Assembly (NCBI GenBank): GCA_002415785.1
Contig: DIAJ01000003.1
Span: 62,001-126,000 of the forward strand
DNA: 64,000 nucleotides
From: Flavobacteriales bacterium UBA5081
GTDB taxonomy: Bacteria; Bacteroidota; Bacteroidia; Flavobacteriales_E; Vicingaceae
Direction of reading: 5' to 3'
This document shows, in pieces, positions 26,428 to 35,455 of the stretch. Every line of letters starts with the position of its first letter. Within the stretch, counting starts at the first letter, position 1. The notes below the pieces were generated by a model. That model had not been told where the DNA came from and did no database searches. It saw nothing but the letters and a program-made list of their open reading frames with translations. A program made the position numbers and the translations under genes.

Positions 26428-27465
26428 TTGAATAAAGATACAAACCAAATCGAAGACCTTTTCAAGCAGGCGTTTGAAAAATACGAAGCAGATGCCGGTT
26501 CGAATGCCTGGCAAACCATTCAATCAAAAATGGCGGCAGAAAGTGCAGCGACCTCTTCGGCTTCTGCTGCATCAACAACTACTACTGCAACCTCAACTTC
26601 ATGGATAGCTACAGCTATTGTGGCAACTGTTATTTCAGCAACTGCTATTGGCGGCTATTTCTTTTTTAATGATACTGCTGAAAAAATCAAAGGAAAAGAC
26701 AAGCCCTTTGAAGTAAAAGAGAAAATTGAATTCAATAAGAAAGAAAATACATCTACTCAAACAGAAATATCAAGCTCAACGAATACGAATAAAGACAATG
26801 CATTGAAAACTGAAAACAATGTCGAAGAAGTAGTTGCTGATAAGGAGATTAACGAAAAAACAACAAATCTATCTTCTAATGCTAATAACAGCAAAAGTGA
26901 GTCAACTAAGGCAACAGTTGTCGAAAATCAAGAGGCTAATAATAAATTAGAAAACAAACAAAGCAACGACAACTTAACGAACAACAACACAGCTACAGTT
27001 GAGAAGAATGTATCAGAAGAATTAACGACAACTGAAACAGCGGATATAAGTGAAACAACTAAACCAAATAACAATACGGCAGATAAAAAGGTAGAGGAAA
27101 AGTCAACTACTACTCCCCCTTCTCAAACTACTTCAACAGAAGCTGAAGTAAACGAAGAAACTAATAAAGAAAAAGTTAGCCCACCAACCTTCATAAACCT
27201 CCCCAATGTTTTTAGCCCTAACAATGATGGAGTCAATGACGAACTAAAAATGGAGGTTGAAGACTTTGATGAATATCACATTCAAATTTTCAATAAATCC
27301 GGTCAAATGGTTTTTGAATCTTATGACATAAATAACCGCTGGAAAGGCGACTTGCCTAATGGTTCTATTGCACCGGTAGGCTACTATTCTTATCAAATAC
27401 TCATCTTAAAAGAAGGCGAATCATTTAAAAAAGTTGGTAGTGTTTTCTTGTCTGCAAATAGATAA
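26428..27465 (+). CDS. Putative membrane anti-sigma factor with type B sorting domain
   Basis: A 345-residue protein from a TTG start, 5 bp after the sigma gene. The cytoplasmic N terminus (IEDLFKQAFEKYEADAGSNA, then WQTIQSKM) matches the short helical start of Bacteroidota anti-sigma proteins. One transmembrane helix follows (about 55-76). A long T/S/N/E/K-rich linker spans about 85-250. The C-terminal ~85 residues form a gliding-motility/CHU_C type B domain: PNVFSPNNDGVNDELKM, then IFNKSGQMVFES and PVGYYSYQI. That domain normally marks T9SS cargo, but here it sits on a membrane-anchored protein without a cleavable signal peptide. It could sense envelope state and hold the sigma factor. Confidence 0.8.
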   Translation: MNKDTNQIEDLFKQAFEKYEADAGSNAWQTIQSKMAAESAATSSASAASTTTTATSTSWIATAIVATVISATAIGGYFFFNDTAEKIKGKDKPFEVKEKIEFNKKENTSTQTEISSSTNTNKDNALKTENNVEEVVADKEINEKTTNLSSNANNSKSESTKATVVENQEANNKLENKQSNDNLTNNNTATVEKNVSEELTTTETADISETTKPNNNTADKKVEEKSTTTPPSQTTSTEAEVNEETNKEKVSPPTFINLPNVFSPNNDGVNDELKMEVEDFDEYHIQIFNKSGQMVFESYDINNRWKGDLPNGSIAPVGYYSYQILILKEGESFKKVGSVFLSANR

Positions 27466-27501
27466 GCACTATTTTCAATTATCAACTAACTTAATTATGA
27501 A

Positions 27502-30500
27502 TCAATAATTCAAATTAGGTGCCAGCCACTTTTCCATTTCGGCTATGCTCATTCCCTTTCGATTAGCATAGTCCTCCACTTGGTCTTTTTCCAATTTCCC
27601 CAAGCCAAAATACTTAGACTTTGGATGAGAAAAATACAAACCACTTACAGCTGCTGTTGGGTACATGGCAAAACTTTCCGTTAAATTAATGCCGATTGAA
27701 GGAGCATCCAACAGTTTGAAAATTGTTTTTTTCTCCGTGTGATCCGGACATGCAGGATAACCTGCAGCCGGCCGAATACCTTGGTATTTCTCTCGAATTA
27801 AGCTATCATTATCCAACTTTTCTTCCGGAGCATATCCCCAAAAATCAGTTCGCACTAATTCGTGCAAACGTTCTGCGAAAGCCTCCGCTAATCGATCTGC
27901 TAACACTTTTAACATTATGCTGCTGTAGTCGTCATGATCAGCTTTGAAACGCTTTAAGTGCTCCTCAATTCCAATTCCGGCAGTTACAGCAAATGCGCCA
28001 ACATAATCAGCTTTTCCGCTTTCTTTTGGAGCTATATAATCAGCCAAACACAAGTTGGGAATATTTTTCGCTTTTTTACCTTGTTGACGAAGTTGATGCA
28101 ATTGTTCAAAGACTTTTGTTCTTTGTTCATCCTCAAAAAGTAAAATATCATCTCCATCGGAATTTGCAGACCAAAACCCAAACACACCATTGGCTTTAAT
28201 CCATTTTTGGTCGATGATTTTTTGCAACATTAATTGAGCATCATCATAGAGTTTTTGAGCCTCTTTACCAACAATCTTATCTTCGAGAATTTTCGGAAAC
28301 TTTCCAGCCATTTCCCAAGCACTAAAAAATGGCGTCCAATCAATGTATTTACTCAACTCCTCAATAGAGTAATCTTCCAGCTTCTTAACACCTAAAAACT
28401 TAGGCTTTGTTGCTTGACTTTCTTCCCAATTAATTTGCACCTTATTGTCACGTGCTTCTTTCAAACTAATCATTTGCTTAGTTTTCTTTTTCATAGCATG
28501 TTGGTCGCGCAAGTGCTGGTACTCATCGTTTATTTTATCTAAAAAAGCTTTACGCTGACCCTTAACCTTTGTCAGCAAGCTACCCGCAACAGGAACACTT
28601 CTAGACGCATCTAGCACATGTACAACCGGATAACTATAATTAGGTGAAATTTTAACAGCAGTATGAGCTTTAGATGTAGTTGCTCCACCAATTAAAAGCG
28701 GAACTTCAAACCCTTGACGCTGCATTTCAGAAGCCACATGTGCCATTTCGTCCAAAGAAGGAGTAATTAAGCCACTCAAGCCAATCATATCCACATTTTC
28801 TTCTTTGGCTTTTTGCAGAATTTTTTCAGCCGGAACCATCACGCCCATATCAATTACTTCATAGTTGTTACAAGCTAACACTACGGCCACAATGTTCTTC
28901 CCTATATCATGAACATCTCCTTTAACTGTAGCTAAAAGTATTTTTCCGGCGTTTTTTGCGGTATCTCCACTGCGTTTCTTTTCTTCTTCAATGAAAGGTA
29001 AAAGATGAGCCACTGCTTTTTTCATAACACGAGCACTTTTTACCACTTGAGGTAAAAACATCTTTCCCGACCCAAAAAGATCACCAACTACATTCATCCC
29101 ATCCATTAAAGGACCCTCAATCACCTCGAGCGGTTTGTCGTATTTTAATCGAGCTTCTTCAGTATCTTCTATAATGTATTCTACAATTCCTTTAACCAAA
29201 GCATGACTTAAGCGATTTTCTACACTTTCTTCACGCCATTGTTCATCGCGCGCATTAACTTTCCCTTTACTTTTTACCGTTTCCGCAAAGTCAGTTAATC
29301 GCTCGGTAGCATCCGGACGGCGATTCAATAAAACATCTTCCACATGTTCGAGCAAGTCTTTTGGAATATCATCATAAACTTCAATCATCCCTGCATTTAC
29401 AATTCCCATATCCAAGCCGGCTTTAATGGCATGATATAGAAAAGCAGAATTCATGGCTTCTCGAACAAAATCGTTTCCACGGAAAGAAAAAGAAACATTA
29501 CTCACTCCCCCACTTACTAAAGCTCCAGGTAGATTTTCTTTAATCCATTTTGTCGCTTTAATAAAGTCAACTGCATAATTATTGTGCTCGTCAATTCCTG
29601 TTCCTACGGTTAAAATATTGGGGTCAAAAATGATGTCCTCTTTCGGAAAATTCACTTGATTCACGAGCAAATCATAAGCCCGCTTACAAATTTCAATTCG
29701 CCTTTCATAATTATCGGCTTGACCTTTTTCGTCGAAAGCCATTACAATTACAGCTGCTCCATACTTGCGAATTAATTTAGCCTGTTTAATAAATGTCTCT
29801 TCACCTTCTTTTAAACTAATTGAGTTAACAATTGACTTTCCCTGAACACATTTTAAGCCGGCTTCAATCACAGACCACTTTGAGGAATCAATCATCACCG
29901 GAACTTTGGAAATTTCAGGTTCAGAAGCTATTAAGTTCAAGAAAGTTTGCATTACCTCAGCAGATTCCAACATCCCTTCATCCATGTTAACGTCGATAAT
30001 CTGTGCACCTCCCTCAACTTGCTGAAGAGCTACTGAAAGCGCCTCTTCGTACTTTTCCTCTTTGATTAGTCTTTTAAATTTCAACGAACCTGTAACATTC
30101 GTTCGCTCACCAACATTAATAAAATTGCTTTCTTTAAAAACTGTAAGCGCTTCCAAGCCACTATACTGAGTAACCTTATCTAAGGTTGGTTTTTTTCTTG
30201 GTGGATATTTTGCTGCAATACGCGCAATTTCAGAAATATGTTCAGGGGTAGTGCCACAACAGCCTCCAATAATGTTTACAAAACCATTAGAGATAAAATC
30301 CTCAATGTGCTTTCCCATCTCCACTTCATCTTGATCATACTCCCCAAATGCATTGGGCAAACCGGCATTAGGGTGAGCACTGACAAAAAACTCCGTTTTA
30401 TTGGAAACTACCTCTAAGTGCGGACGCAATTCTTTTGCACCCAAAGCACAGTTAAACCCTACGCTTAACAAAGGCATGTGGCTGATTGAAATTAAAAAAG

Positions 30501-31179
30501 CCTCTGCCGTTTGACCGGAAAGTGTCCGCCCGCTGGCATCAGTTATAGTTCCGGAGACCATAATTGGCAATTCAATTCCATGTTCGTCATAGTAATTGGA
30601 AATGGCAAAAAGTGCAGCTTTGCAATTCAAGGTATCAAATACTGTTTCCACCAATAAAATGTCAGCGCCTCCATCTACCAAGCCTTTGATTTGAGTGCTG
30701 TAAGTTTCTACCAGCTGGTCGAAAGTAACGTTTCTTAAGTCGGGCTTATTTACATCTGGTGAAAGAGAAGCTGTTCTGTTGGTTGGACCTATTGAACCGG
30801 CTACAAATCGCGGCTTATCCGGATTTTTATGTGTAAATTCTTCAGCAACTTCCTTCGCAATTTTTGCCGATTGATAATTTAAATCGTAAACAGCCTCTTC
30901 CAAACCATAGTCTGCTTGAGCAATGGCTGTTGAAGAAAAAGTATTGGTTTCCACAATATCTGCTCCGGCTTCATAATAAGCAGCATGAATATCTTTTATA
31001 ATATCCGGACGTGTAATGGAAAGCAGGTCGTTGTTTCCCCTCAAAGGCATATGATGGTCTTTGAACTGCTCTCCTCGAAAGTCTTCCTCAGTTAGAGTAT
31101 GTCTTTGAATCATGGTTCCCATTGCACCATCCAAGACTAAAATTCTTTCTTTTAATATTTCTTCAATTTTCTTACTCAT
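27502..31179 (-). CDS. metH: Cobalamin-dependent methionine synthase, full length
   Basis: A 1225-residue enzyme with all modules: homocysteine-binding Hcy domain (about 1-330, zinc ligands in GGCCGTTPEH), folate-binding pterin domain (about 355-620, NVGERTNVTGS), cobalamin cap and Rossmann domains (DVHDIGKNIV with the cobalt-ligating histidine, about 745-900) and the SAM-binding activation domain (about 930-1225, RPAAGYPACPDH). It methylates homocysteine with methyl-tetrahydrofolate. Many Bacteroidota split this gene; here it is one piece. A SAM-I riboswitch and a terminator lie directly upstream, so high SAM should stop transcription. Confidence 0.97.
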   Translation of the reverse strand: MSKKIEEILKERILVLDGAMGTMIQRHTLTEEDFRGEQFKDHHMPLRGNNDLLSITRPDIIKDIHAAYYEAGADIVETNTFSSTAIAQADYGLEEAVYDLNYQSAKIAKEVAEEFTHKNPDKPRFVAGSIGPTNRTASLSPDVNKPDLRNVTFDQLVETYSTQIKGLVDGGADILLVETVFDTLNCKAALFAISNYYDEHGIELPIMVSGTITDASGRTLSGQTAEAFLISISHMPLLSVGFNCALGAKELRPHLEVVSNKTEFFVSAHPNAGLPNAFGEYDQDEVEMGKHIEDFISNGFVNIIGGCCGTTPEHISEIARIAAKYPPRKKPTLDKVTQYSGLEALTVFKESNFINVGERTNVTGSLKFKRLIKEEKYEEALSVALQQVEGGAQIIDVNMDEGMLESAEVMQTFLNLIASEPEISKVPVMIDSSKWSVIEAGLKCVQGKSIVNSISLKEGEETFIKQAKLIRKYGAAVIVMAFDEKGQADNYERRIEICKRAYDLLVNQVNFPKEDIIFDPNILTVGTGIDEHNNYAVDFIKATKWIKENLPGALVSGGVSNVSFSFRGNDFVREAMNSAFLYHAIKAGLDMGIVNAGMIEVYDDIPKDLLEHVEDVLLNRRPDATERLTDFAETVKSKGKVNARDEQWREESVENRLSHALVKGIVEYIIEDTEEARLKYDKPLEVIEGPLMDGMNVVGDLFGSGKMFLPQVVKSARVMKKAVAHLLPFIEEEKKRSGDTAKNAGKILLATVKGDVHDIGKNIVAVVLACNNYEVIDMGVMVPAEKILQKAKEENVDMIGLSGLITPSLDEMAHVASEMQRQGFEVPLLIGGATTSKAHTAVKISPNYSYPVVHVLDASRSVPVAGSLLTKVKGQRKAFLDKINDEYQHLRDQHAMKKKTKQMISLKEARDNKVQINWEESQATKPKFLGVKKLEDYSIEELSKYIDWTPFFSAWEMAGKFPKILEDKIVGKEAQKLYDDAQLMLQKIIDQKWIKANGVFGFWSANSDGDDILLFEDEQRTKVFEQLHQLRQQGKKAKNIPNLCLADYIAPKESGKADYVGAFAVTAGIGIEEHLKRFKADHDDYSSIMLKVLADRLAEAFAERLHELVRTDFWGYAPEEKLDNDSLIREKYQGIRPAAGYPACPDHTEKKTIFKLLDAPSIGINLTESFAMYPTAAVSGLYFSHPKSKYFGLGKLEKDQVEDYANRKGMSIAEMEKWLAPNLNY

Positions 31180-31191
31180 AATTTTTGCACA

Positions 31192-31224
31192 TAAAAAAAG
31201 CCCTCAGACTTCGTCAAAAGGGCT
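31192..31224 (-). terminator. Riboswitch-controlled terminator upstream of metH
   Basis: On the lower strand AGCCCTT and AGGGCT form a stem followed by seven T residues, ending about 13 bases before the metH start codon. It lies just downstream of the SAM aptamer and is the natural expression platform. Confidence 0.8.
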
Positions 31225-31239
31225 TATAGTTTCTTTTAA

Positions 31240-31343
31240 CTTATCTTCATTCACCATAGGTGAATCAGGATTTGGCACCGCTTTCAACAATGAAAAGGTT
31301 GCCAAGGTTTCGCAGGGCCTGTCCCTCCACCTTTCTTGATAAG
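31240..31343 (-). promoter_or_regulatory. SAM-I (S-box) riboswitch aptamer
   Basis: On the lower strand the leader opens with CTTATCAAGA and closes with GATAAG (the P1 helix). In between are the S-box core elements GGTGGAGGGAC, GCGAAACCTTGGCAACC and GCGGTGCCAAATCC in the right order. These form the kink-turn and SAM-binding junction of the SAM-I class. SAM binding stabilises P1 and lets the downstream terminator form, lowering metH expression. The P3 arm is short. Size (~104 nt) is normal. Confidence 0.92.
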
Positions 31344-31359
31344 ACGAATTTATAGAACG

Positions 31360-31608
31360 TTATTCTTCGGCCTTTCCGGGCTTCAAATAGTTTTTATACA
31401 TAAAATATCCCGCCAAACCTAATAAAAGGTATGGCACAAACATAATATAAATGATGCCGTCGTTAATTCCTTTACCTACGGCTTCTTCACCGCTTTGCAT
31501 ATTGGTTTCCAATACAGCTTTACACATGGCGCATTGAGCCTCTACTTCATTTTGAAAAAGCAAAATAAACCCAGCTGTAATGAAAAAAGGAATCAACTTC
31601 TTAATCAT
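31360..31608 (-). CDS. Small exported membrane protein with CAMC motif, unknown
   Basis: 82 residues if started at ATG 31608 (MIKKLIPFF); an ATG at 31644 would add twelve residues without a signal-like start. A hydrophobic signal segment (about 4-20) is followed by EAQCAMCKAVLET, a CxxC pair in the exported part, and a second hydrophobic segment (about 50-70) before a basic tail. Similar small CAMC proteins are widespread in Bacteroidota, but I know of no assigned function. The riboswitch begins 17 bases after its stop on the same strand, so metH may also receive readthrough from this gene. Confidence 0.6.
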   Translation of the reverse strand: MIKKLIPFFITAGFILLFQNEVEAQCAMCKAVLETNMQSGEEAVGKGINDGIIYIMFVPYLLLGLAGYFMYKNYLKPGKAEE

Positions 31609-31836
31609 GTTGCCAAAATTAAGCAAGAAGTCTGTGCTTTGCAATGTGTTTTATATGGCTAAAAAATAGATTGAAACAATTTGTATACAGAAATATTGTA
31701 TCTTATTTTTTGTCAATATCTCCATCTATTAAAAACGGCCCAACACTATTCCCACAAAATCTAAAGCCAACTAACAATCTAAGCAAACCACTTGAAATAA
31801 GGCGGGAAAAAGCGTTCTTTTGCACTTTAATTTTTT

Positions 31837-33291
31837 ATGGCAGAAAAGATGAAAAGAACGGAGATTAAATCGCTTTTAAGTGGCGAACAAACAGGCAAAG
31901 AGGTTATCGTAAAAGGCTGGGTGCGTACAAAAAGAGGAAGCAAAAATGTTTCTTTTATTGCACTAAATGATGGAAGTTGCATTCACAATATACAATTAGT
32001 GGTGGAGAATGCCAATTTTAACGAAGAACTTTTAGAAAAAATCAGCAGCGGTTCATGTCTTTCTGCCAAAGGCAAATTAGTAGAATCTCAAGGTAGCGGT
32101 CAAAAAGTAGAAATTGAAGTTTCGGAACTTGAAGTTTTGGGAGAAGCTAATCCTGAAAAATACCCATTACAGCCTAAGAAACACTCTTTGGAGTTTTTGC
32201 GTGAAATTGCTCACTTGCGTTTTCGAACGAACACTTTTGGAGCTGTTAACCGTATTCGACATGCCATGATTTTTGCCATACACGATTATTTTAACAGTCG
32301 AGGGTTTTACAATATTCATACGCCAATTATTACCGGTTCAGATGCCGAAGGCGCCGGGGAGACCTTTAAAGTAAGCAATTTTGATTTTCACAATATTCCA
32401 AAAACGGAGGATGGTGAAATCGATTATAAAAAAGACTTTTTTGGAAAAGAGGCTAATCTAACCGTTTCCGGTCAACTGGAAGCGGAACTAGCTGCCATGG
32501 CATTGGGTAAGGTGTATACTTTTGGCCCCACATTTAGAGCAGAAAACTCAAATACTACTCGTCACTTAGCTGAATTTTGGATGATTGAGCCCGAAGTTGC
32601 TTTTGCTGACTTAGACGAGAATATGGATTTAGGTGAAGACTTACTCAAGCACTTAATTCAGTATGCACTAAAAAATTGCAAAGATGATTTAGACTTTTTG
32701 AATAAGCGCTTAGAGGACGAAGAAAAAGTTAAGAAGAAAGAGGATCGATCACCAATGGGTTTAATTGAACGCTTACAATTTATAGCAGAAAATGATTTTG
32801 AAAGAGTTACTTATACTGATGCAATTGACATTTTACGCAACTCAAAGCCAAACAAGAAGAAGAAATTCAACTATTTAATTGAAGGCTGGGGTGCAGATTT
32901 GCAATCGGAGCATGAACGCTATTTGGTAGAAAAACACTTTAATAAGCCGGTGATTTTGTATGATTACCCTAAGGATATAAAAGCATTTTACATGCGTCAA
33001 AATAAGGATGGCAAAACCGTTCGTGCCATGGATATTCTATTTCCCGGCATTGGAGAAATTGTCGGTGGTTCTCAGCGTGAAGAGCGTTTAGAATTTCTCG
33101 AAAAGCGCATGCAAGAAATGAACGTACCTGCCGAAGAGCTATGGTGGTACTTGGATTTAAGAAAATTCGGCACAGCTCCGCACAGTGGGTTTGGCTTGGG
33201 ATTTGAACGATTAATGCTTTTTGTAACCGGCATGGGCAACATTCGCGATGTGATTCCTTTCCCAAGAACACCAAAGAGCGCAGAGTTTTAA
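31837..33291 (+). CDS. asnS: Asparaginyl-tRNA synthetase
   Basis: A 484-residue class IIb synthetase that charges tRNA-Asn. The N-terminal OB-fold anticodon-binding domain (about 20-110, VKGWVRTKRGSKNVSFIALN) precedes the catalytic core with motif 2 (FRAENSNTTRHLAEFWMIEP) and motif 3 (GFGLGFERLMLFVTG). The F-W-M signature and insertion length fit AsnRS rather than AspRS. A direct AsnRS implies that the tRNA-dependent amidation route is not needed for Asn. The gene is monocistronic in appearance. Confidence 0.96.
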   Translation: MAEKMKRTEIKSLLSGEQTGKEVIVKGWVRTKRGSKNVSFIALNDGSCIHNIQLVVENANFNEELLEKISSGSCLSAKGKLVESQGSGQKVEIEVSELEVLGEANPEKYPLQPKKHSLEFLREIAHLRFRTNTFGAVNRIRHAMIFAIHDYFNSRGFYNIHTPIITGSDAEGAGETFKVSNFDFHNIPKTEDGEIDYKKDFFGKEANLTVSGQLEAELAAMALGKVYTFGPTFRAENSNTTRHLAEFWMIEPEVAFADLDENMDLGEDLLKHLIQYALKNCKDDLDFLNKRLEDEEKVKKKEDRSPMGLIERLQFIAENDFERVTYTDAIDILRNSKPNKKKKFNYLIEGWGADLQSEHERYLVEKHFNKPVILYDYPKDIKAFYMRQNKDGKTVRAMDILFPGIGEIVGGSQREERLEFLEKRMQEMNVPAEELWWYLDLRKFGTAPHSGFGLGFERLMLFVTGMGNIRDVIPFPRTPKSAEF

Positions 33292-33354
33292 AAAATGAAC
33301 GATTCGCAGTAAAATACGTATATTTAGAAGTATCTTTATTATAAAATTGAAGCG

Positions 33355-33579
33355 ATGAAAATATTTAGATTTTTAAAACGAGTTTCAACTGAAGGTACGA
33401 TACAATTAAAGCTTAACACTGCATTAATTAATAAAGAAGTTGAGATTATTGTTCTACCAAAAGAAGAAGTCAAAAGAAAACCAATAAAATCAAACTTTAT
33501 TAAAAAGTGGGCTGGGTTTTTAAAGGATAATGATGTGGAGGATGCTAGATTTAAGTACTTAATGGAAAAGCATAAATAA
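33355..33579 (+). CDS. Putative antitoxin of a VapBC-type pair
   Basis: A 74-residue basic protein. The N-terminal half has alternating beta-type residues (GTIQLKLNTALINKEVEIIV) like the DNA-binding or dimer strand region of DUF2281/AbrB-like antitoxins. The C terminus (IKKWAGFLKDNDVEDARF, then KYLMEKHK) resembles the toxin-wrapping tail of such antitoxins. Its stop TAA overlaps the ATG of the PIN-domain gene by one base, which is the strongest argument for the pair. It lies between asnS and rpoN. Confidence 0.75.
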   Translation: MKIFRFLKRVSTEGTIQLKLNTALINKEVEIIVLPKEEVKRKPIKSNFIKKWAGFLKDNDVEDARFKYLMEKHK

Positions 33580-33989
33580 TGAAAGTGTTATTTGATACTA
33601 ACATTATTCTTGATTTTGCTCTACAAAGAGAAGAGCATTTTAATTTTGCAATAAAGCTTTTTGAGTTGATTGAGAACAGGGCAATTAAAGCATATTTGAC
33701 AGCAACTACTATTACAGACATTTATTACATCACAAAAAAAATTAAAGATCATAGAGTAGCTATAAACTTCATTAAGAGTCTAGTTAACTTATTTGAAGTC
33801 CTGAATATTGATAAAAGAGTTATTGTTAAATCACTGGAGCTAGACAGCCCTGATTTTGAAGATTCGGTTCAATCAATGGCCGCTAATTTTAATGGAGTAA
33901 ATACAATTATAACAAGAAATGTTAAAGACTTTAATTTTGAAGAAATTAATGCCTTGACACCTAAAGAGTTCTTGAAAAAATATAAATAA
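33579..33989 (+). CDS. PIN-domain ribonuclease toxin (VapC-like)
   Basis: A 136-residue PIN-domain protein. The acidic metal site is visible: D6 in LFDTNIILDF, further acids in TATTITDIYYI and SPDFEDSVQ, and the late D in ITRNVKDF. PIN toxins cut RNA when their antitoxin is lost. The antitoxin gene is immediately upstream with a TAATG overlap. Length is standard. The start 15 bp before rpoN leaves little room for a separate rpoN promoter, so rpoN may be partly read from here. Confidence 0.85.
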   Translation: MKVLFDTNIILDFALQREEHFNFAIKLFELIENRAIKAYLTATTITDIYYITKKIKDHRVAINFIKSLVNLFEVLNIDKRVIVKSLELDSPDFEDSVQSMAANFNGVNTIITRNVKDFNFEEINALTPKEFLKKYK

Positions 33990-34004
33990 GTTAAAATCCT
34001 CACT

Positions 34005-35453
34005 ATGCTCAAACAATCGCTACAACAAAAACTTTTGCAAAAGTTGTCTCCACAACAGATTCAGCTTATGAAGCTTTTGCAATTGCCTACCGTGGCATTG
34101 GAGCAGCGAGTTAAGGAGGAGCTGGAAAGTAATCCGGCATTAGATGAGGGTAAAGAGAAAGATGATTTTGATGCTGAAGAGGAGCGCTACGAAGAACGGG
34201 ATGATGCAAAGGATGAGTTAGAGGATTTTGACTTTTCCGACTACATGGATGATGATACGCCGGATTATAAATATCAAGTTTCCAATAAGGGAAAAGACGA
34301 TGACGAAAAGGAAATTCCTTACAGTGGTGGCACTACTTTTCACGAGCGATTGTTGGCTCAGATTAGTTTGCAAGACTTAAGCGAAGAAGAAGAAGCAATT
34401 GCCAATCACTTAATTGGCAGTCTAGACGATTCAGGCTATTTGAGAAGAGACTTAGAATCGATAGAAGACGACTTGGCTTTTCGAAACAACATCATGACTT
34501 CCAAAGATCAAATTGAAAAGGTGTTGAAAGTGATTCAACAAATGGATCCGGCAGGTGTTGGTGCTCGAGATTTACAAGAATGCTTATTGCTTCAAATAAA
34601 TCGCAAAAGAAACAAAACTGAAAAACACCTTTTAGCCAAAGAGATTTTAGAAAACCACTTTACTGAGTTTACAAAAAAACACTACAGTAAAATCATAAAA
34701 AAGTTAGAGATTGGCGAGGAGGATTTAAAGCTGGCAATAGATGAAATTCTTCGACTAAACCCCAAGCCGGGTAATTCCCTTAATACAACCGGAAAGTCAG
34801 TACAGGTTGTGGTGCCTGATTTTACTTTGCAAATAAAAGATGGTGAGATTGACATAACTTTAAATGGCAGAAATGCCCCCCAATTGCGCATAAGCAATGA
34901 ATACAAAGGCATGATTGATCACTATAAAAAGTCGGATAAGAAAAACAAGGCCGAAAAAGAAGCCATGACCTTTGTGAAGCAAAAACTGGATTCTGCAAAA
35001 TGGTTTATCGATGCAATTAAACAGCGACAAAATACCCTTATGAACACCATGGAGGCCATTGCCAAATACCAAAAAGATTATTTTTTGGAAGGCGATGAAA
35101 CCAAGCTTAAGCCGATGATTTTAAAAGACATTGCCGAGCGAATTGACATGGACATTTCCACAGTTTCTCGTGTTGTTAATAGTAAATACGTTTCTACTCC
35201 TTACGGAACTTTTTTGTTGAAGTCATTCTTTTCCGAGTCTATTTCTACTGAAGATGGGGAGGAAGTAAGTACTAGAGAAGTAAAGAAAATTTTACAAGAC
35301 ATCATTGAGTCAGAAGACAAAAAGAAACCTTATACTGACGATAAGCTTTCTAAAATGCTTAAGGACAAAAAGTACAACATTGCTAGAAGAACCGTGGCAA
35401 AATATCGCGAGCAGCTCAATATTCCGGTTGCTCGATTACGCAAAGAACTTTAA
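34005..35453 (+). CDS. rpoN: RNA polymerase sigma-54 factor
   Basis: A 482-residue sigma-54. Region I is the glutamine/leucine-rich activator-interaction segment (LKQSLQQKLLQKLSPQQIQL), followed by an acidic region II (about 50-100). The core-binding domain spans about 110-300. The C terminus carries the HTH and the RpoN box ARRTVAKYRE. It directs RNA polymerase to -24/-12 promoters and needs an AAA+ activator, none of which is in this window. The membrane protein gene follows 2 bp downstream. Confidence 0.95.
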   Translation: MLKQSLQQKLLQKLSPQQIQLMKLLQLPTVALEQRVKEELESNPALDEGKEKDDFDAEEERYEERDDAKDELEDFDFSDYMDDDTPDYKYQVSNKGKDDDEKEIPYSGGTTFHERLLAQISLQDLSEEEEAIANHLIGSLDDSGYLRRDLESIEDDLAFRNNIMTSKDQIEKVLKVIQQMDPAGVGARDLQECLLLQINRKRNKTEKHLLAKEILENHFTEFTKKHYSKIIKKLEIGEEDLKLAIDEILRLNPKPGNSLNTTGKSVQVVVPDFTLQIKDGEIDITLNGRNAPQLRISNEYKGMIDHYKKSDKKNKAEKEAMTFVKQKLDSAKWFIDAIKQRQNTLMNTMEAIAKYQKDYFLEGDETKLKPMILKDIAERIDMDISTVSRVVNSKYVSTPYGTFLLKSFFSESISTEDGEEVSTREVKKILQDIIESEDKKKPYTDDKLSKMLKDKKYNIARRTVAKYREQLNIPVARLRKEL

Positions 35454-35455
35454 TT

